Both the position numbers and the translations under genes were made by a program. A DNA stretch of 64,000 nt from GCA-958296115 sp965222445 (GTDB lineage Bacteria > Chloroflexota > Dehalococcoidia > Lucifugimonadales > CAJWER01): the NCBI GenBank assembly GCA_965222445.1, contig CBDCTY010000002.1, positions 2,356,001 to 2,420,000 on the forward strand, read 5' to 3'. The notes under the pieces were generated by a model, which saw only the letters and a list, made by a program, of their open reading frames with translations, was not told where the DNA came from and made no database searches. Position 1 is the stretch's first letter. The number at the start of each line of letters is the position of its first letter. Below, in pieces: positions 25,377-33,552 of the stretch.

Positions 25377-25531
25377 CAGCGACCTCTCCTATGCCAATTC
25401 CAGCGAATCCTAGCACAGACAGCTTAGTGGCTTGGTAGGGGCGGGTTTGAAACCCGCCCTCTCGTCGCAGGACGCCAATTCAATCACGGATAGTGGAGCG
25501 ATCGTCCAGCCTCCTCTCCCACGGGCTGTCT

Positions 25532-26551
25532 CTACGGTAGATTGCCCATGAAGCCCACCAGCGACGCCCTCGCCCAGTCGAGCGCCGGAGTCGGGCCCAC
25601 GGAGATCTTTATATCAAGGGCGGCAGTGATCGACTCGACAAGCTGGGCTGTGCTCGTCGAGTCGACTACGATCTCGGACGGCAGTCCGGGCGCAGTTTCG
25701 AGTGTGTCGACCAGTACCTCCTGCTGTTTGAGTTCAGATGGGCTCTCGCCCAGCATGCTGGTGCCGAGTATGAATGACGATTCCCTGTGGATCACAAGCA
25801 TAATCATGGGCAAGTAGGGGCGGTCTTCCTTGCTGTCCTGGAGCGCCGTGTCCAGGTAGAATTTGCTGAGCTCCCAGATCCCTGTTCGACTGACGTTGGG
25901 TCGAGCTATTCGCTCTAGCCGTTCAGAGTCGGGATAGCCGGGAGGAGCCGCCGGGGGGCGGGGCGGTCTGAGTATCTCCCTCTGATCACGCCATTCGCCA
26001 TCCCGGAAAACCAGGGTTAGCACCAGGCCGGGCTCGTCCTCCGAATAGAGGTCCAGCTCGCCCCTGGACATTCTGGCGGCAACATCCATAATGTTTCGCA
26101 GCGCCATAGTTAGGAAGACCGCCTCGTCTGAGTCCAGCAGCCACGGCAAGTAGCCAGGAACCATGCTGCGAAAGAACGGCCAGCGGCCTCGACCCCGATA
26201 CTTGAGTCCCAGATCGCGGATGATGGCGCGGTCTCTGTTGTCCAGGGTTGCCCTGTCCGCAAGCAAAGCGGCCAAGGACCGCATCGAGTCGATATTATCC
26301 GGGGACTCGGGATCGATCTCGTCCGTCATCAGCGACAGGTAACCTGCGAGCCCTTCGTCGCCGATGTACACAGCCAGACCATGCTCAATACCAGCGCTGC
26401 CCATGACGGCGCAGTAGCCCTTGTACTCTCTGGACGGGTGCTCTATGACCACCAAGTCGTCGTTGTCCAGCCATTGCCAGGACTTGGCCTGACAGTAATC
26501 CTTGAACGTCTCGTGCAGGTCGCGCCACTCTCTGGTGCTTGGCTCGGCCAT
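25532..26551 (-). CDS. DUF6930-type hypothetical protein
   Basis: 339 residues from ATG 26551, with GGAGGAG five bases upstream; the longer frame passes through a repeat. The N-terminal half (WRDLHETFKDYCQAKSWQWL, HPSREYKGYCAVMGSAGIEH, GLAVYIGDEGLAGYLSLM) looks like the domain found before DUF6930. The C-terminal part (PYLPMIMLVIHRESSFILGT, LVDTLETAPGLPSEIVVDS, LDWARASLVGFM) matches my recollection of DUF6930. Function is unknown. It stands alone and is probably cytoplasmic. Confidence 0.6.
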   Translation of the reverse strand: MAEPSTREWRDLHETFKDYCQAKSWQWLDNDDLVVIEHPSREYKGYCAVMGSAGIEHGLAVYIGDEGLAGYLSLMTDEIDPESPDNIDSMRSLAALLADRATLDNRDRAIIRDLGLKYRGRGRWPFFRSMVPGYLPWLLDSDEAVFLTMALRNIMDVAARMSRGELDLYSEDEPGLVLTLVFRDGEWRDQREILRPPRPPAAPPGYPDSERLERIARPNVSRTGIWELSKFYLDTALQDSKEDRPYLPMIMLVIHRESSFILGTSMLGESPSELKQQEVLVDTLETAPGLPSEIVVDSTSTAQLVESITAALDIKISVGPTPALDWARASLVGFMGNLP

Positions 26552-26671
26552 CGCTCCTCCGGTAAGAGGTCCTGGGAGATTCACAGATTCTAACCTGCAA
26601 TCGCGGGCACATGGTAGAGGATCCGCGTAGCTGTTCAGATTTCGTGGGAACACTGGATGCGCACAGCCCAT

Positions 26672-26726
26672 CGTCATACCCGCGAAGAGCCTGCCCCCGA
26701 GCAGTCGGGGGGTGGGTATCCAGGGG
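26672..26726. repeat. Palindromic intergenic repeat
   Basis: GTCATACCCGCGAAGAGCC on the left and GGGGGGTGGGTATCCAGG on the right, with CCCCCGAGCAGTCGGGGG between them. Same family as 8966-9022, with TACCC/GGGTA replacing TTCCC/GGGAA on both arms, so the arm pairing is conserved. Confidence 0.7.
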
Positions 26727-26777
26727 TGGGGAGCTTCCTCGCACCAAGACTGAACACTTACGGATCGGCCGGCGTGA

Positions 26778-26807
26778 TTGACCAGGCAATTTGGGCGTTG
26801 CTATACT
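26778..26807 (+). promoter_or_regulatory. Promoter of the 26845 gene
   Basis: TTGACC (26778-26783), an 18-base spacer and TATACT (26802-26807). The expected start leaves a leader of about 30 bases containing GGAGAC ahead of the ATG, a normal leadered layout. Confidence 0.5.
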
Positions 26808-26844
26808 CGCCACGCCTTCAACGCTACGTTGCCCGGAGACAACG

Positions 26845-27951
26845 ATGCAGGTCGGCGAATATCGCCTGAACAACCCCCACGACATCGAAACCCCCGAATT
26901 CCTCGTGTACGAGGACATGGTGGGCTACAACATCGACGCCGTGATACGCGTCTGCGGCTCGGTCGACCGGATCGTGCCTCACGCCAAGACCCACAAGTCG
27001 GCCGCCGTCCTGAAGCGCCAGATGGACGCGGGACTCCGCTCGTTCAAGTGCGCGACCCTGCGGGAGGCCGACCTGCTCGTCGAGCACGGCGTGGACGAGC
27101 TGATCTTCGCCTACCCGCTGGTCCACCCGAAAAAGATCGAGCGGCTCGCGAGGCTCAAGAAGGACAACCCGGACACTACCGTCCGCGCCATCGTCAGCAC
27201 GCCTGAGCACCTGGAAGGGCTCTCGGCCGTGATGCAGCGCGAGCGGATGACCATGGAGGTCTACATCGACCTCGACACGGGGATGCGCCGCACGGGGGTG
27301 CAGCCAGGGGCCGAGGCCGCGGACTTCTACGCGAAGGCAGCCCGGACTCCCGGTATCAGAGCGCTGGGCGTGCACGTCTTCGACGGCCACACCCTCTACA
27401 AGCCCGACTACGACGAGCGCAAGGCCCTGGTCGACAAGAGCATCGACTACATGCGGGAGGTGTGGGACCGGGTGGCGGAGCAGGGAGTCGAGGTCGTCGA
27501 CAACGTGGCCGGGGGCTCATGGTCGTTCCACCTCTACCTGGGCGAGGAGAACGTCAGGGTGTCCCCCGGCACCTGGGTCTACTGGGACTCGCGGAACGCC
27601 ACAATGGCCGAGCTGCCGTTCAAGGTGGCGGCCGTCGTCCTGGGCCAGGTCGTCGACCGCGACCCGGAGATGGACACGGTGACGACCGACGTGGGGTCCA
27701 AGGCCTGCTCTCCCGACCAGCCAATGCCCAACCGCTTCACCGTCGTGGGCCATCCGAAGGCCGAGCTGCTGGCCCAGAGCGAGGAGCACGGCGTGGTGAA
27801 GCTCAACGGCGAACAGCTAAACGTGGGCGACTTCATCCTCGCCGCCCCGGGTCACGCATGCACCACCACGGTGAAGTTCCCCTTCGCCAACGTCGTCGAC
27901 GCCAACGGCAACATAGTAGGCCGCTACGACCACACCGCCCGCGACCACTGA
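26845..27951 (+). CDS. D-threonine aldolase / D-serine dehydratase-like PLP enzyme
   Basis: 368 residues from ATG 26845. The alanine-racemase-like barrel starts with PHAKTHKS (Lys48 as the PLP lysine in the H-x-K-T-H-K motif), followed by VYIDLDTGMRRTGVQPG, LGVHVFDGH and VVDNVAGGSWSFHLY. The C-terminal beta domain ends with LAAPGHACTTTVKFP, where the His-x-Cys pair is the zinc site of the DSD1 type. It would act on a D-amino acid, releasing either an aldehyde plus glycine or pyruvate-like product and ammonia; which one cannot be decided. Repeats follow it. Confidence 0.8.
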   Translation: MQVGEYRLNNPHDIETPEFLVYEDMVGYNIDAVIRVCGSVDRIVPHAKTHKSAAVLKRQMDAGLRSFKCATLREADLLVEHGVDELIFAYPLVHPKKIERLARLKKDNPDTTVRAIVSTPEHLEGLSAVMQRERMTMEVYIDLDTGMRRTGVQPGAEAADFYAKAARTPGIRALGVHVFDGHTLYKPDYDERKALVDKSIDYMREVWDRVAEQGVEVVDNVAGGSWSFHLYLGEENVRVSPGTWVYWDSRNATMAELPFKVAAVVLGQVVDRDPEMDTVTTDVGSKACSPDQPMPNRFTVVGHPKAELLAQSEEHGVVKLNGEQLNVGDFILAAPGHACTTTVKFPFANVVDANGNIVGRYDHTARDH

Positions 27952-27967
27952 AGGGGTGTACCTTCGG

Positions 27968-28210
27968 CTTCCTCTCCCTCGACGGGAGAGGATTGAGGTG
28001 AGGGTGAAAGACTTCGGAGCGACGGGGCTCCTCTCCCTTGATGGGATGAGGACTAGAGCCTACCCTGGGCTTGCCGAAGGTTGAGGGTGAAAGTGTGGGA
28101 GCGCCCCCTCATCCTAACCTTCTCCTAGGCGGAGAACGTCGGCGCGAGGGCAACTCCCAGCTTCAGAGACAAGCCTGGATACCGGCTTCCGCCGGTATGA
28201 CGGAGGTTAT
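27968..28210. repeat. Cluster of three intergenic palindromes
   Basis: CCTCTCCC/GGGAGAGG units at 27968-28007 and about 28029-28092, and a GGATACCGGC/GCCGGTATGA hairpin at 28169-28206. They fill the gap between two convergent genes and may end both transcripts. No gene seen. Confidence 0.65.
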
Positions 28211-28234
28211 GCAGGCTAGAAGATACGGCGGGCC

Positions 28235-28510
28235 CTAGCCTCCGGCCACGGCTGGGACGATGCTCACCTCGTCACCCGAACTGGTCGCCGTGCCGAGGCC
28301 GTCCAGGAACCTCACATCCTCCCCGTTCACGTAGAGGTTGACGAAGTTGCGCAGCTGGCCCGACTCGTCGCAGAGCCGCTCGCTGATCCCCGGGTACTGC
28401 TCGTCGAGGTTGGCGACGACTTCGGCGACCGTCGCGCCGTCCGCGCTCACCTTGTCCTGTCCGTTCGTAAGCCGCCTCAGGGGCGCTGGTATCCTGACGT
28501 TGACGCTCAT
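28235..28510 (-). CDS. MoaD/ThiS-family sulfur-carrier protein
   Basis: 91 residues from ATG 28510 with GGAGG upstream. It is a ubiquitin-like beta-grasp protein: VNVRIPAPLRRLTNGQDKV, TVAEVVANLDEQYPGI, FVNLYVNGEDVRFLDGLGTA, EVSIVPAVAGG. It ends in Gly-Gly, needed for activation as thiocarboxylate by an E1-like enzyme. It follows threonine synthase by 52 bases on the same strand. It could serve molybdopterin, thiamine or cysteine synthesis; no other gene of those pathways is next to it. Confidence 0.85.
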   Translation of the reverse strand: MSVNVRIPAPLRRLTNGQDKVSADGATVAEVVANLDEQYPGISERLCDESGQLRNFVNLYVNGEDVRFLDGLGTATSSGDEVSIVPAVAGG

Positions 28511-28562
28511 GCTTGCCGGTCCTCCGGTGCTCTTTGGTTCTGGGCGAGCGGGCGGCCCGCCG

Positions 28563-29786
28563 TCAGCGGTCGATCCCCGCTGCCTCGAACGAGGTGTACG
28601 TGGGGTCGATGCGCACGGTGTCGACCAGGTGCTCGACGACCTCCTGGGTCTTGAAGCCGTTGCCGGTGATGAAGGCCACGGTGACCTCGTCCCTGCCGAT
28701 CTTACCGGACTCGGCCAGCTTGCGCAGCCCTGAGATGACGACGCCGCCGGCCGTCTCCGTGAAGATGCCCTCCGTCTCGGCAAGGAGCTGGATGCACTCC
28801 GCGACCTCGTCTTCGGGCGCAGCCGCCGCCGTGCCGCCCGTCTCCCTTAGGGTCTGCAGCGCGTAGACTCCCGCGGCCGGGTCCCCTATCGCCAGGGACT
28901 TGGCGATGGTGTCGGGGCGCTGCGGCGCGACGACGGTATCGCCGTTCTCGAACGCGGAGACGATGGGGCGGCAGCCCTCGGGCTGGGCGAGGTGCATCCT
29001 CGTGGACGGCTGGTCGATGAGGCCGACGTCGGCCATCTCGGTCAGGCCCTTCCATATCTTGGTGTGGAGCTCGCCCGACGCAGCCGGCACGACGCAATGG
29101 TCCGGCGCCTTCCACCCGAGCTGCTCGGCGACCTCGTAACCGAGCGTCTTGCTGCCCTCGGCATAGAAGGGCCGCATGTTGATGTTCACGAAAGCCCAGC
29201 GCAGGTTGTCGGCAAGCTCGCTGCACAGCCGGTTCACCTGGTCGTAGGTGCCGTCCACGGCGACGAGGGTCGGGCCGTATATCGCGGCGCCGGTGATCTT
29301 GCCGTTCTCCAGGTTGCAGGGAAAGAAGACCACGGTCTTCATCCCGGCCTTGGCCCCGTGTCCGGCAACTGCGCCCATCAGGTTTCCCGTCGAGACGCAG
29401 GCCAGCACCTCGAACTCGAACTCCAGGGCCTTCGCGGTAGTGACTGCAACGGGCCTGTCCTTGAACGAGAAGGTCGGATTGACGCTGTCGTTCTTGATGT
29501 ACAGGTTGTCGAGACCCAGCTTGCGGCCCAGGTTCTTGGCCGGGAGCAGCGGGGTGAATCCCGTCCCCATGTCCACTGCCTCCTCAATCTTGACGGGAAG
29601 GAAGTCGTGGTAGCGCCACATCGTCAGGGGACCGGCGGCGATCGACTCGCGGGACACTGCCCGTGCCATGGAGTCGTAGTCGTAGCTTACTTCGAGGGGT
29701 CCGAAACAGAACTCGCAGGCGTTCATGGGCTCGATGGGGTAGACCCTGCGACACTCACGACACTCGAGGGACTTGACGTGGGACAC
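28563..29786 (-). CDS. thrC: Threonine synthase
   Basis: 407 residues. It has a fold-type II PLP enzyme core with Lys109 in FSFKDRPVAVT, the ACVSTGNLMGAVAGHGAKAG phosphate-loop region, and FITGNGFKT near the C-terminus, which matches the threonine synthase TGxGFK text. An N-terminal zinc ribbon (LECRECRR and ACEFCF, Cys-x2-Cys twice) is typical of the archaeal/Chloroflexota thrC type. It converts O-phosphohomoserine to threonine. Related PLP enzymes such as cysteate synthase share the ribbon, so the exact substrate is inferred. Confidence 0.8.
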   Translation of the reverse strand: MSHVKSLECRECRRVYPIEPMNACEFCFGPLEVSYDYDSMARAVSRESIAAGPLTMWRYHDFLPVKIEEAVDMGTGFTPLLPAKNLGRKLGLDNLYIKNDSVNPTFSFKDRPVAVTTAKALEFEFEVLACVSTGNLMGAVAGHGAKAGMKTVVFFPCNLENGKITGAAIYGPTLVAVDGTYDQVNRLCSELADNLRWAFVNINMRPFYAEGSKTLGYEVAEQLGWKAPDHCVVPAASGELHTKIWKGLTEMADVGLIDQPSTRMHLAQPEGCRPIVSAFENGDTVVAPQRPDTIAKSLAIGDPAAGVYALQTLRETGGTAAAAPEDEVAECIQLLAETEGIFTETAGGVVISGLRKLAESGKIGRDEVTVAFITGNGFKTQEVVEHLVDTVRIDPTYTSFEAAGIDR

Positions 29787-30106
29787 TCGGCGGGCCTCCG
29801 ACGGAGGAGATGCGGGCTTCCGGCCCCTCGCTGACGTGGCTCGAGGCGTGGGAATGGTAGCAACGCGGTTGAAACCGTGTCAAGGAAAGCCAGGGGGCCC
29901 AATCGACAGGCTTAGCACCGCAGGCCAATGGCCCAAATCCACCACCTAAATTGGCGATGCGGTTGAGTTTTGTAGCTAAATTGGTCATTTTGGACAATTC
30001 GTTCTTTCACCCAGCAGGTGAAGAGAAGGCCCCGTCTTCAGGGCTGAATCAGATACTGGATCAGATCGTCGGTTCGGTTTAGGTGGGGGATTTGGGTGGC
30101 AAGGAG

Positions 30107-30136
30107 TTGACGCCGGACGGCAACAGCAGGTACTAT
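30107..30136 (+). promoter_or_regulatory. Candidate promoter of the NYN gene
   Basis: TTGACG (30107-30112), an 18-base spacer and TACTAT (30131-30136). The transcript would begin near 30143 and pass through the hairpin plus T-run at 30175-30200 before the gene. The rest of the 29787-30106 stretch shows an AAGGCCCCGTCTTCAGGGCT hairpin near 30030 and no gene. Confidence 0.45.
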
Positions 30137-30174
30137 AGCGTTGGCTGGTCGACAACGGCTAGTCACATTCCTTA

Positions 30175-30200
30175 GGGCCCTTTCGGGGCCCCTTTTTTTT
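30175..30200 (+). terminator. Intrinsic terminator/attenuator in the NYN gene leader
   Basis: GGGCCC, a TTTC loop and GGGGCCCC are followed by TTTTTTTT (30193-30200). The Shine-Dalgarno GAGGGGG comes directly after, and the ATG is at 30210. A terminator between promoter and start codon suggests attenuation, unless it belongs to an upstream transcript. Confidence 0.7.
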
Positions 30201-30209
30201 GAGGGGGAC

Positions 30210-31019
30210 ATGGACAGGTTTGCTCTCTTCGTCGATGCAGGATACCTGTATGCCGAGGGAGGCAAGCTTTCCCACGACACAGGAGACCGCCTCAGGCTTG
30301 AATTGAACTTCAAAGAGACCGTTTCGGCTCTCACAGAGATAGGGCGAGACCACTCAAAGATTCACTATCTTCGCACCTACTGGTACGACGCGGCCACAGA
30401 CGCGAGCCCAACTCCGAGTCACATCGCAGTGGCTTCTATCCCGGGCGTGAAGCTCCGGCTAGGCAGACTGAGTTCGGGCAGACAGAAAGGAGTGGATTCA
30501 CGAATCGTACGAGACCTGATCGTGCTCGCTCGGGATAGGGCAATCGCCTCGGCATACGTTCTCAGTGGCGACGAAGATATTCGGGAGGGAGTAGCAGAAG
30601 CCCAGGACTGCGGGGTGTCGGTGGTGCTGCTTGGCATCACTCCGCTGCCGGGCCAGAACAATCAAGCACGTTCCTTGGTGCAAGAAGCGGATGGCTCGGT
30701 GATGCTAACGCGCGATCAAGTGAGCCAGTGGATCACTTTGAGGCCCACTCAACCATTCTCAGGGGCCGGCGCTCCGCCCATGTCGACCGCCTCGATAGAC
30801 TTCGAGCAGATCGGCAGACATTTCGGAGAGGCTTGGGCAGAGTCGAATCCGGGTGGGGTTCCCAGAGCCGTGAAGGGAAAGCCCAAGATTCCGCAGGAAG
30901 TGGATCGGGAATTGTTGGCCCGTGGGTCTGCCGAAACGCGTGGACCTCTCACGGACGCGCAGCGCCGTTCCCTGCGAGCTGGCTTCTGGGCAGCTCCCAG
31001 GCTAGACAACGCAACCTGA
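30210..31019 (+). CDS. NYN-domain (LabA/DUF88-like) protein
   Basis: 269 residues from ATG 30210. The NYN/PIN-like acidic residues are seen: MDRFALFVDAGYLYAEG (first Asp), GVDSRIVRDLIVLARD (second), AYVLSGDEDIREGVAEAQDC (third), GVSVVLLGI. Such proteins are metal-dependent ribonucleases or RNA-binding proteins. The C-terminal 100 residues are polar with a basic GVPRAVKGKPKIPQ stretch. The leader holds an attenuator-like hairpin, so expression is probably controlled at early transcription. Confidence 0.8.
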   Translation: MDRFALFVDAGYLYAEGGKLSHDTGDRLRLELNFKETVSALTEIGRDHSKIHYLRTYWYDAATDASPTPSHIAVASIPGVKLRLGRLSSGRQKGVDSRIVRDLIVLARDRAIASAYVLSGDEDIREGVAEAQDCGVSVVLLGITPLPGQNNQARSLVQEADGSVMLTRDQVSQWITLRPTQPFSGAGAPPMSTASIDFEQIGRHFGEAWAESNPGGVPRAVKGKPKIPQEVDRELLARGSAETRGPLTDAQRRSLRAGFWAAPRLDNAT

Positions 31020-31136
31020 CCGACGACGGCAGGGAATCCAGTCCCTGGCTCCGCTGGGGCTACTCCGGGAAGCGGCGGATGTTATACTTTGAGACGGCCG
31101 GGCAGCCGCGCGGCCGAGCTCTCCCGGAGAAGTGAC

Positions 31137-33518
31137 TTGACCACGAACCTCGCTCCCGTCGCGGACACCTCCCGCACAGACAACGCCCTGCTGGAGGAGA
31201 TACAGAACCGCGTCCTGTGGCTGGCATGCCACATGGTCGACTACGCCAACAACGAGCGCCCGAACCCGACCGGCCTGAAGGTCGGCGGCCACCAGGCCTC
31301 CAGCGCCTCCGTCGTCACCGCAATGACGTACATGTTCTTCGAATACATGCGCGCCGGCGACCGCATCTCGGTCAAGCCCCACTCGTCGCCCGTATACCAT
31401 GCCATCCAGTACCTCCTCGGCAACCTGGACGCCGAGTACCTGAAGGCGCTACGGGGCTTCCACGGCCTCCAGGCGTACCCCAGCCGCACGAAGGACCCCG
31501 ACGGCGTGGACTTCTCCACTGGCTCCGTTGGGCTCGGGGCGGTGGCCCCGAACTTCGCATGGCTGGCCGAGGAGTACGTGCGGGACCACCTGGACCCGAA
31601 CAGCGGGCCCGACCGCCGCTTCATCAGCCTCATCGGCGACGCCGAGCTGGACGAGGGGGTCGTGTGGGAGGCCATCGCGGACCCGTCCCTGGCCGACCTC
31701 AGGAACGTGCTGTGGGTCGTCGACCTGAACCGCCAGAGCCTCGACAGGATAGTCCCCGGCATACGGGTGAAGGTGTGGCGGGAGATGTTCGAGGCGAACG
31801 GCTGGAGGGTGGTCGACGCCAAGTACGGGCGCAAGCTGCAGGCCGCCTTCGCCGAGCCAAACGGCGAGCTGCTCCGCGGCGCAATCGACGACATGTCCAA
31901 CGACCTCTACCAGCGGCTCCTGCGAGTCGACGGCTCCACCCTGCGCGAGTGGCTGCCCCGCGCCAGCAAACACCCCGGCGACCTGGCGGAGCTGCTGGGC
32001 AGGTGGGACGACGACGAGCTGAGCGAGATATTCCACGACCTGGGCGGCCACGACTTCGACGTGCTGCGCGAGGCCTTCGACGAGCTGGACCTGGAGAGCG
32101 GCCCGAACGTGCTCTTCGCATACACCCTGAAGGGGTGGAAGCTGCCGACCATCGGCCATCCCCAGAACCACTCCGCGACCCTGAACCGCAGGCAGATGGC
32201 CCAGCTCCGGGAGAGCCTCGGCGTTCCCGAGGACGAGACAGCATCGCGGCTCCGCTCCGATACGCCGGCCGGGCGCCTGTGCCTCGACAGGGGGTTCGAC
32301 CTCCAGCTCAGCAGGCGGAGCAACGGCGCGCCGCCCCAGATAGACGTGCCCAGGGAGTTCGGCCGCTCGTACAACGGGCGCATGTCCACCCAGCAAATAT
32401 TCGGGCTGGTCCTCACCGAGCTTTCCAGGAGCACCGAGCACCTACACGAGCGCGTCGTGACCATCAGCCCCGACGTCGCCAGCTCCACCAACCTGGGAGG
32501 CTGGATCAACCGGGCCGGCGTGTGGGCCAAGCGCCCCCAGGAGGAGTTCCCGGAGGACCTGGAGCGGAGCGCCATAAGCTGGGACGAGTCAGAGGAGGGC
32601 CGGCACATCGAGCTGGGCATCTCCGAGAACAATCTCTTCATGGCCCTGGGCCAGTTCGGCCTGACCCACGAGATGACGGGCGAGATGCTCTTCCCCATCG
32701 GCACCCTCTACGACCCCTTCGTCAGGCGGGGCCTCGACGCCTTCCTGTACAGCGTCTACGCCGGCGGACGGTTCATAGTCGTCGGCACGCCGTCGGGAAT
32801 AACCCTGGGGCCCGAGGGCGGCTCGCACCAGTCGGGCGTCACGCCCTCCATAGGCGTGGAGCTTCCCGAGCTCGGCTTCTACGAGCCCTGCTTCGGCCAG
32901 GAGCTGGAGTGGATACTCCTCTCCGCGCTGGAGAACATTCGGACCAGGAAGGAGTCGACCTACCTCAGGCTCACCACCAAGAACGCCGACCAGGGCCTCT
33001 TCACGCTGCCCAAGGACGCCGAGGCCCGGGAGGCCCTGCGCAGGCAGGTCATCCGCGGCGCATACCGGCTGGTGGACAGGCGGAAGGACGACGGGTACGA
33101 GGCTGGCGTGAACGACGTCAATGTCTTCGCGTCAGGCGCGGTGGTCCCAGAGGCCGTCGAGGCGAGCGGCAAGCTCCTGGACGAGGGCATATACGCCAGC
33201 GTGATCAACGTCACCGGGCCCGGCCCGCTGTACGCCGAGTACCAGGAGACGGCCCACGCCGCCGTTCGCGGGAAGCCAGTCACCACTCCCTTCCTGCAGG
33301 GCGTCCTGGACGGCCAGGAGCGCCGCGCCCCCATCGTCACCGTCGTCGACGGCCACCCCCACACCCTCGCGTGGCTGGGCGCAGCCCTCAACGTACCCAC
33401 CTACCCCCTCGGCGTCACCCGGTTCGGCCAGTCCGGCAACCCCGACGACCTCTACCGAGAGTACGAGATCGACTCCGACAGCATCATGGCCGCCTCCTTC
33501 GCCGCCCTGGGGATGTAA
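31137..33518 (+). CDS. Thiamine-dependent E1 (AceE/transketolase-like) enzyme
   Basis: 793 residues from TTG 31137 (GGAGAAG five bases upstream). N-terminal TPP domain: KVGGHQASSASVVTAMTY, VKPHSSPVYHAIQYLLG, then the TPP/Mg motif GDAELDEGVVWEAI ... VVDLNRQSLD. The middle has LFAYTLKGWKLPTIGHPQNH. The Pyr domain has ELGISENNLFMALGQFGLT, with the catalytic Glu in GISE. The layout is like the homodimeric pyruvate dehydrogenase E1 (AceE) but shorter. The substrate (pyruvate or another 2-oxo acid) is not fixed. A copy of its last 45 codons lies at 36345-36483, so insertions occurred right after it. Confidence 0.82.
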   Translation: MTTNLAPVADTSRTDNALLEEIQNRVLWLACHMVDYANNERPNPTGLKVGGHQASSASVVTAMTYMFFEYMRAGDRISVKPHSSPVYHAIQYLLGNLDAEYLKALRGFHGLQAYPSRTKDPDGVDFSTGSVGLGAVAPNFAWLAEEYVRDHLDPNSGPDRRFISLIGDAELDEGVVWEAIADPSLADLRNVLWVVDLNRQSLDRIVPGIRVKVWREMFEANGWRVVDAKYGRKLQAAFAEPNGELLRGAIDDMSNDLYQRLLRVDGSTLREWLPRASKHPGDLAELLGRWDDDELSEIFHDLGGHDFDVLREAFDELDLESGPNVLFAYTLKGWKLPTIGHPQNHSATLNRRQMAQLRESLGVPEDETASRLRSDTPAGRLCLDRGFDLQLSRRSNGAPPQIDVPREFGRSYNGRMSTQQIFGLVLTELSRSTEHLHERVVTISPDVASSTNLGGWINRAGVWAKRPQEEFPEDLERSAISWDESEEGRHIELGISENNLFMALGQFGLTHEMTGEMLFPIGTLYDPFVRRGLDAFLYSVYAGGRFIVVGTPSGITLGPEGGSHQSGVTPSIGVELPELGFYEPCFGQELEWILLSALENIRTRKESTYLRLTTKNADQGLFTLPKDAEAREALRRQVIRGAYRLVDRRKDDGYEAGVNDVNVFASGAVVPEAVEASGKLLDEGIYASVINVTGPGPLYAEYQETAHAAVRGKPVTTPFLQGVLDGQERRAPIVTVVDGHPHTLAWLGAALNVPTYPLGVTRFGQSGNPDDLYREYEIDSDSIMAASFAALGM

Positions 33519-33552
33519 CCCTTCAGATGCTGCTTGAGCGAGGGGAAGTAGA

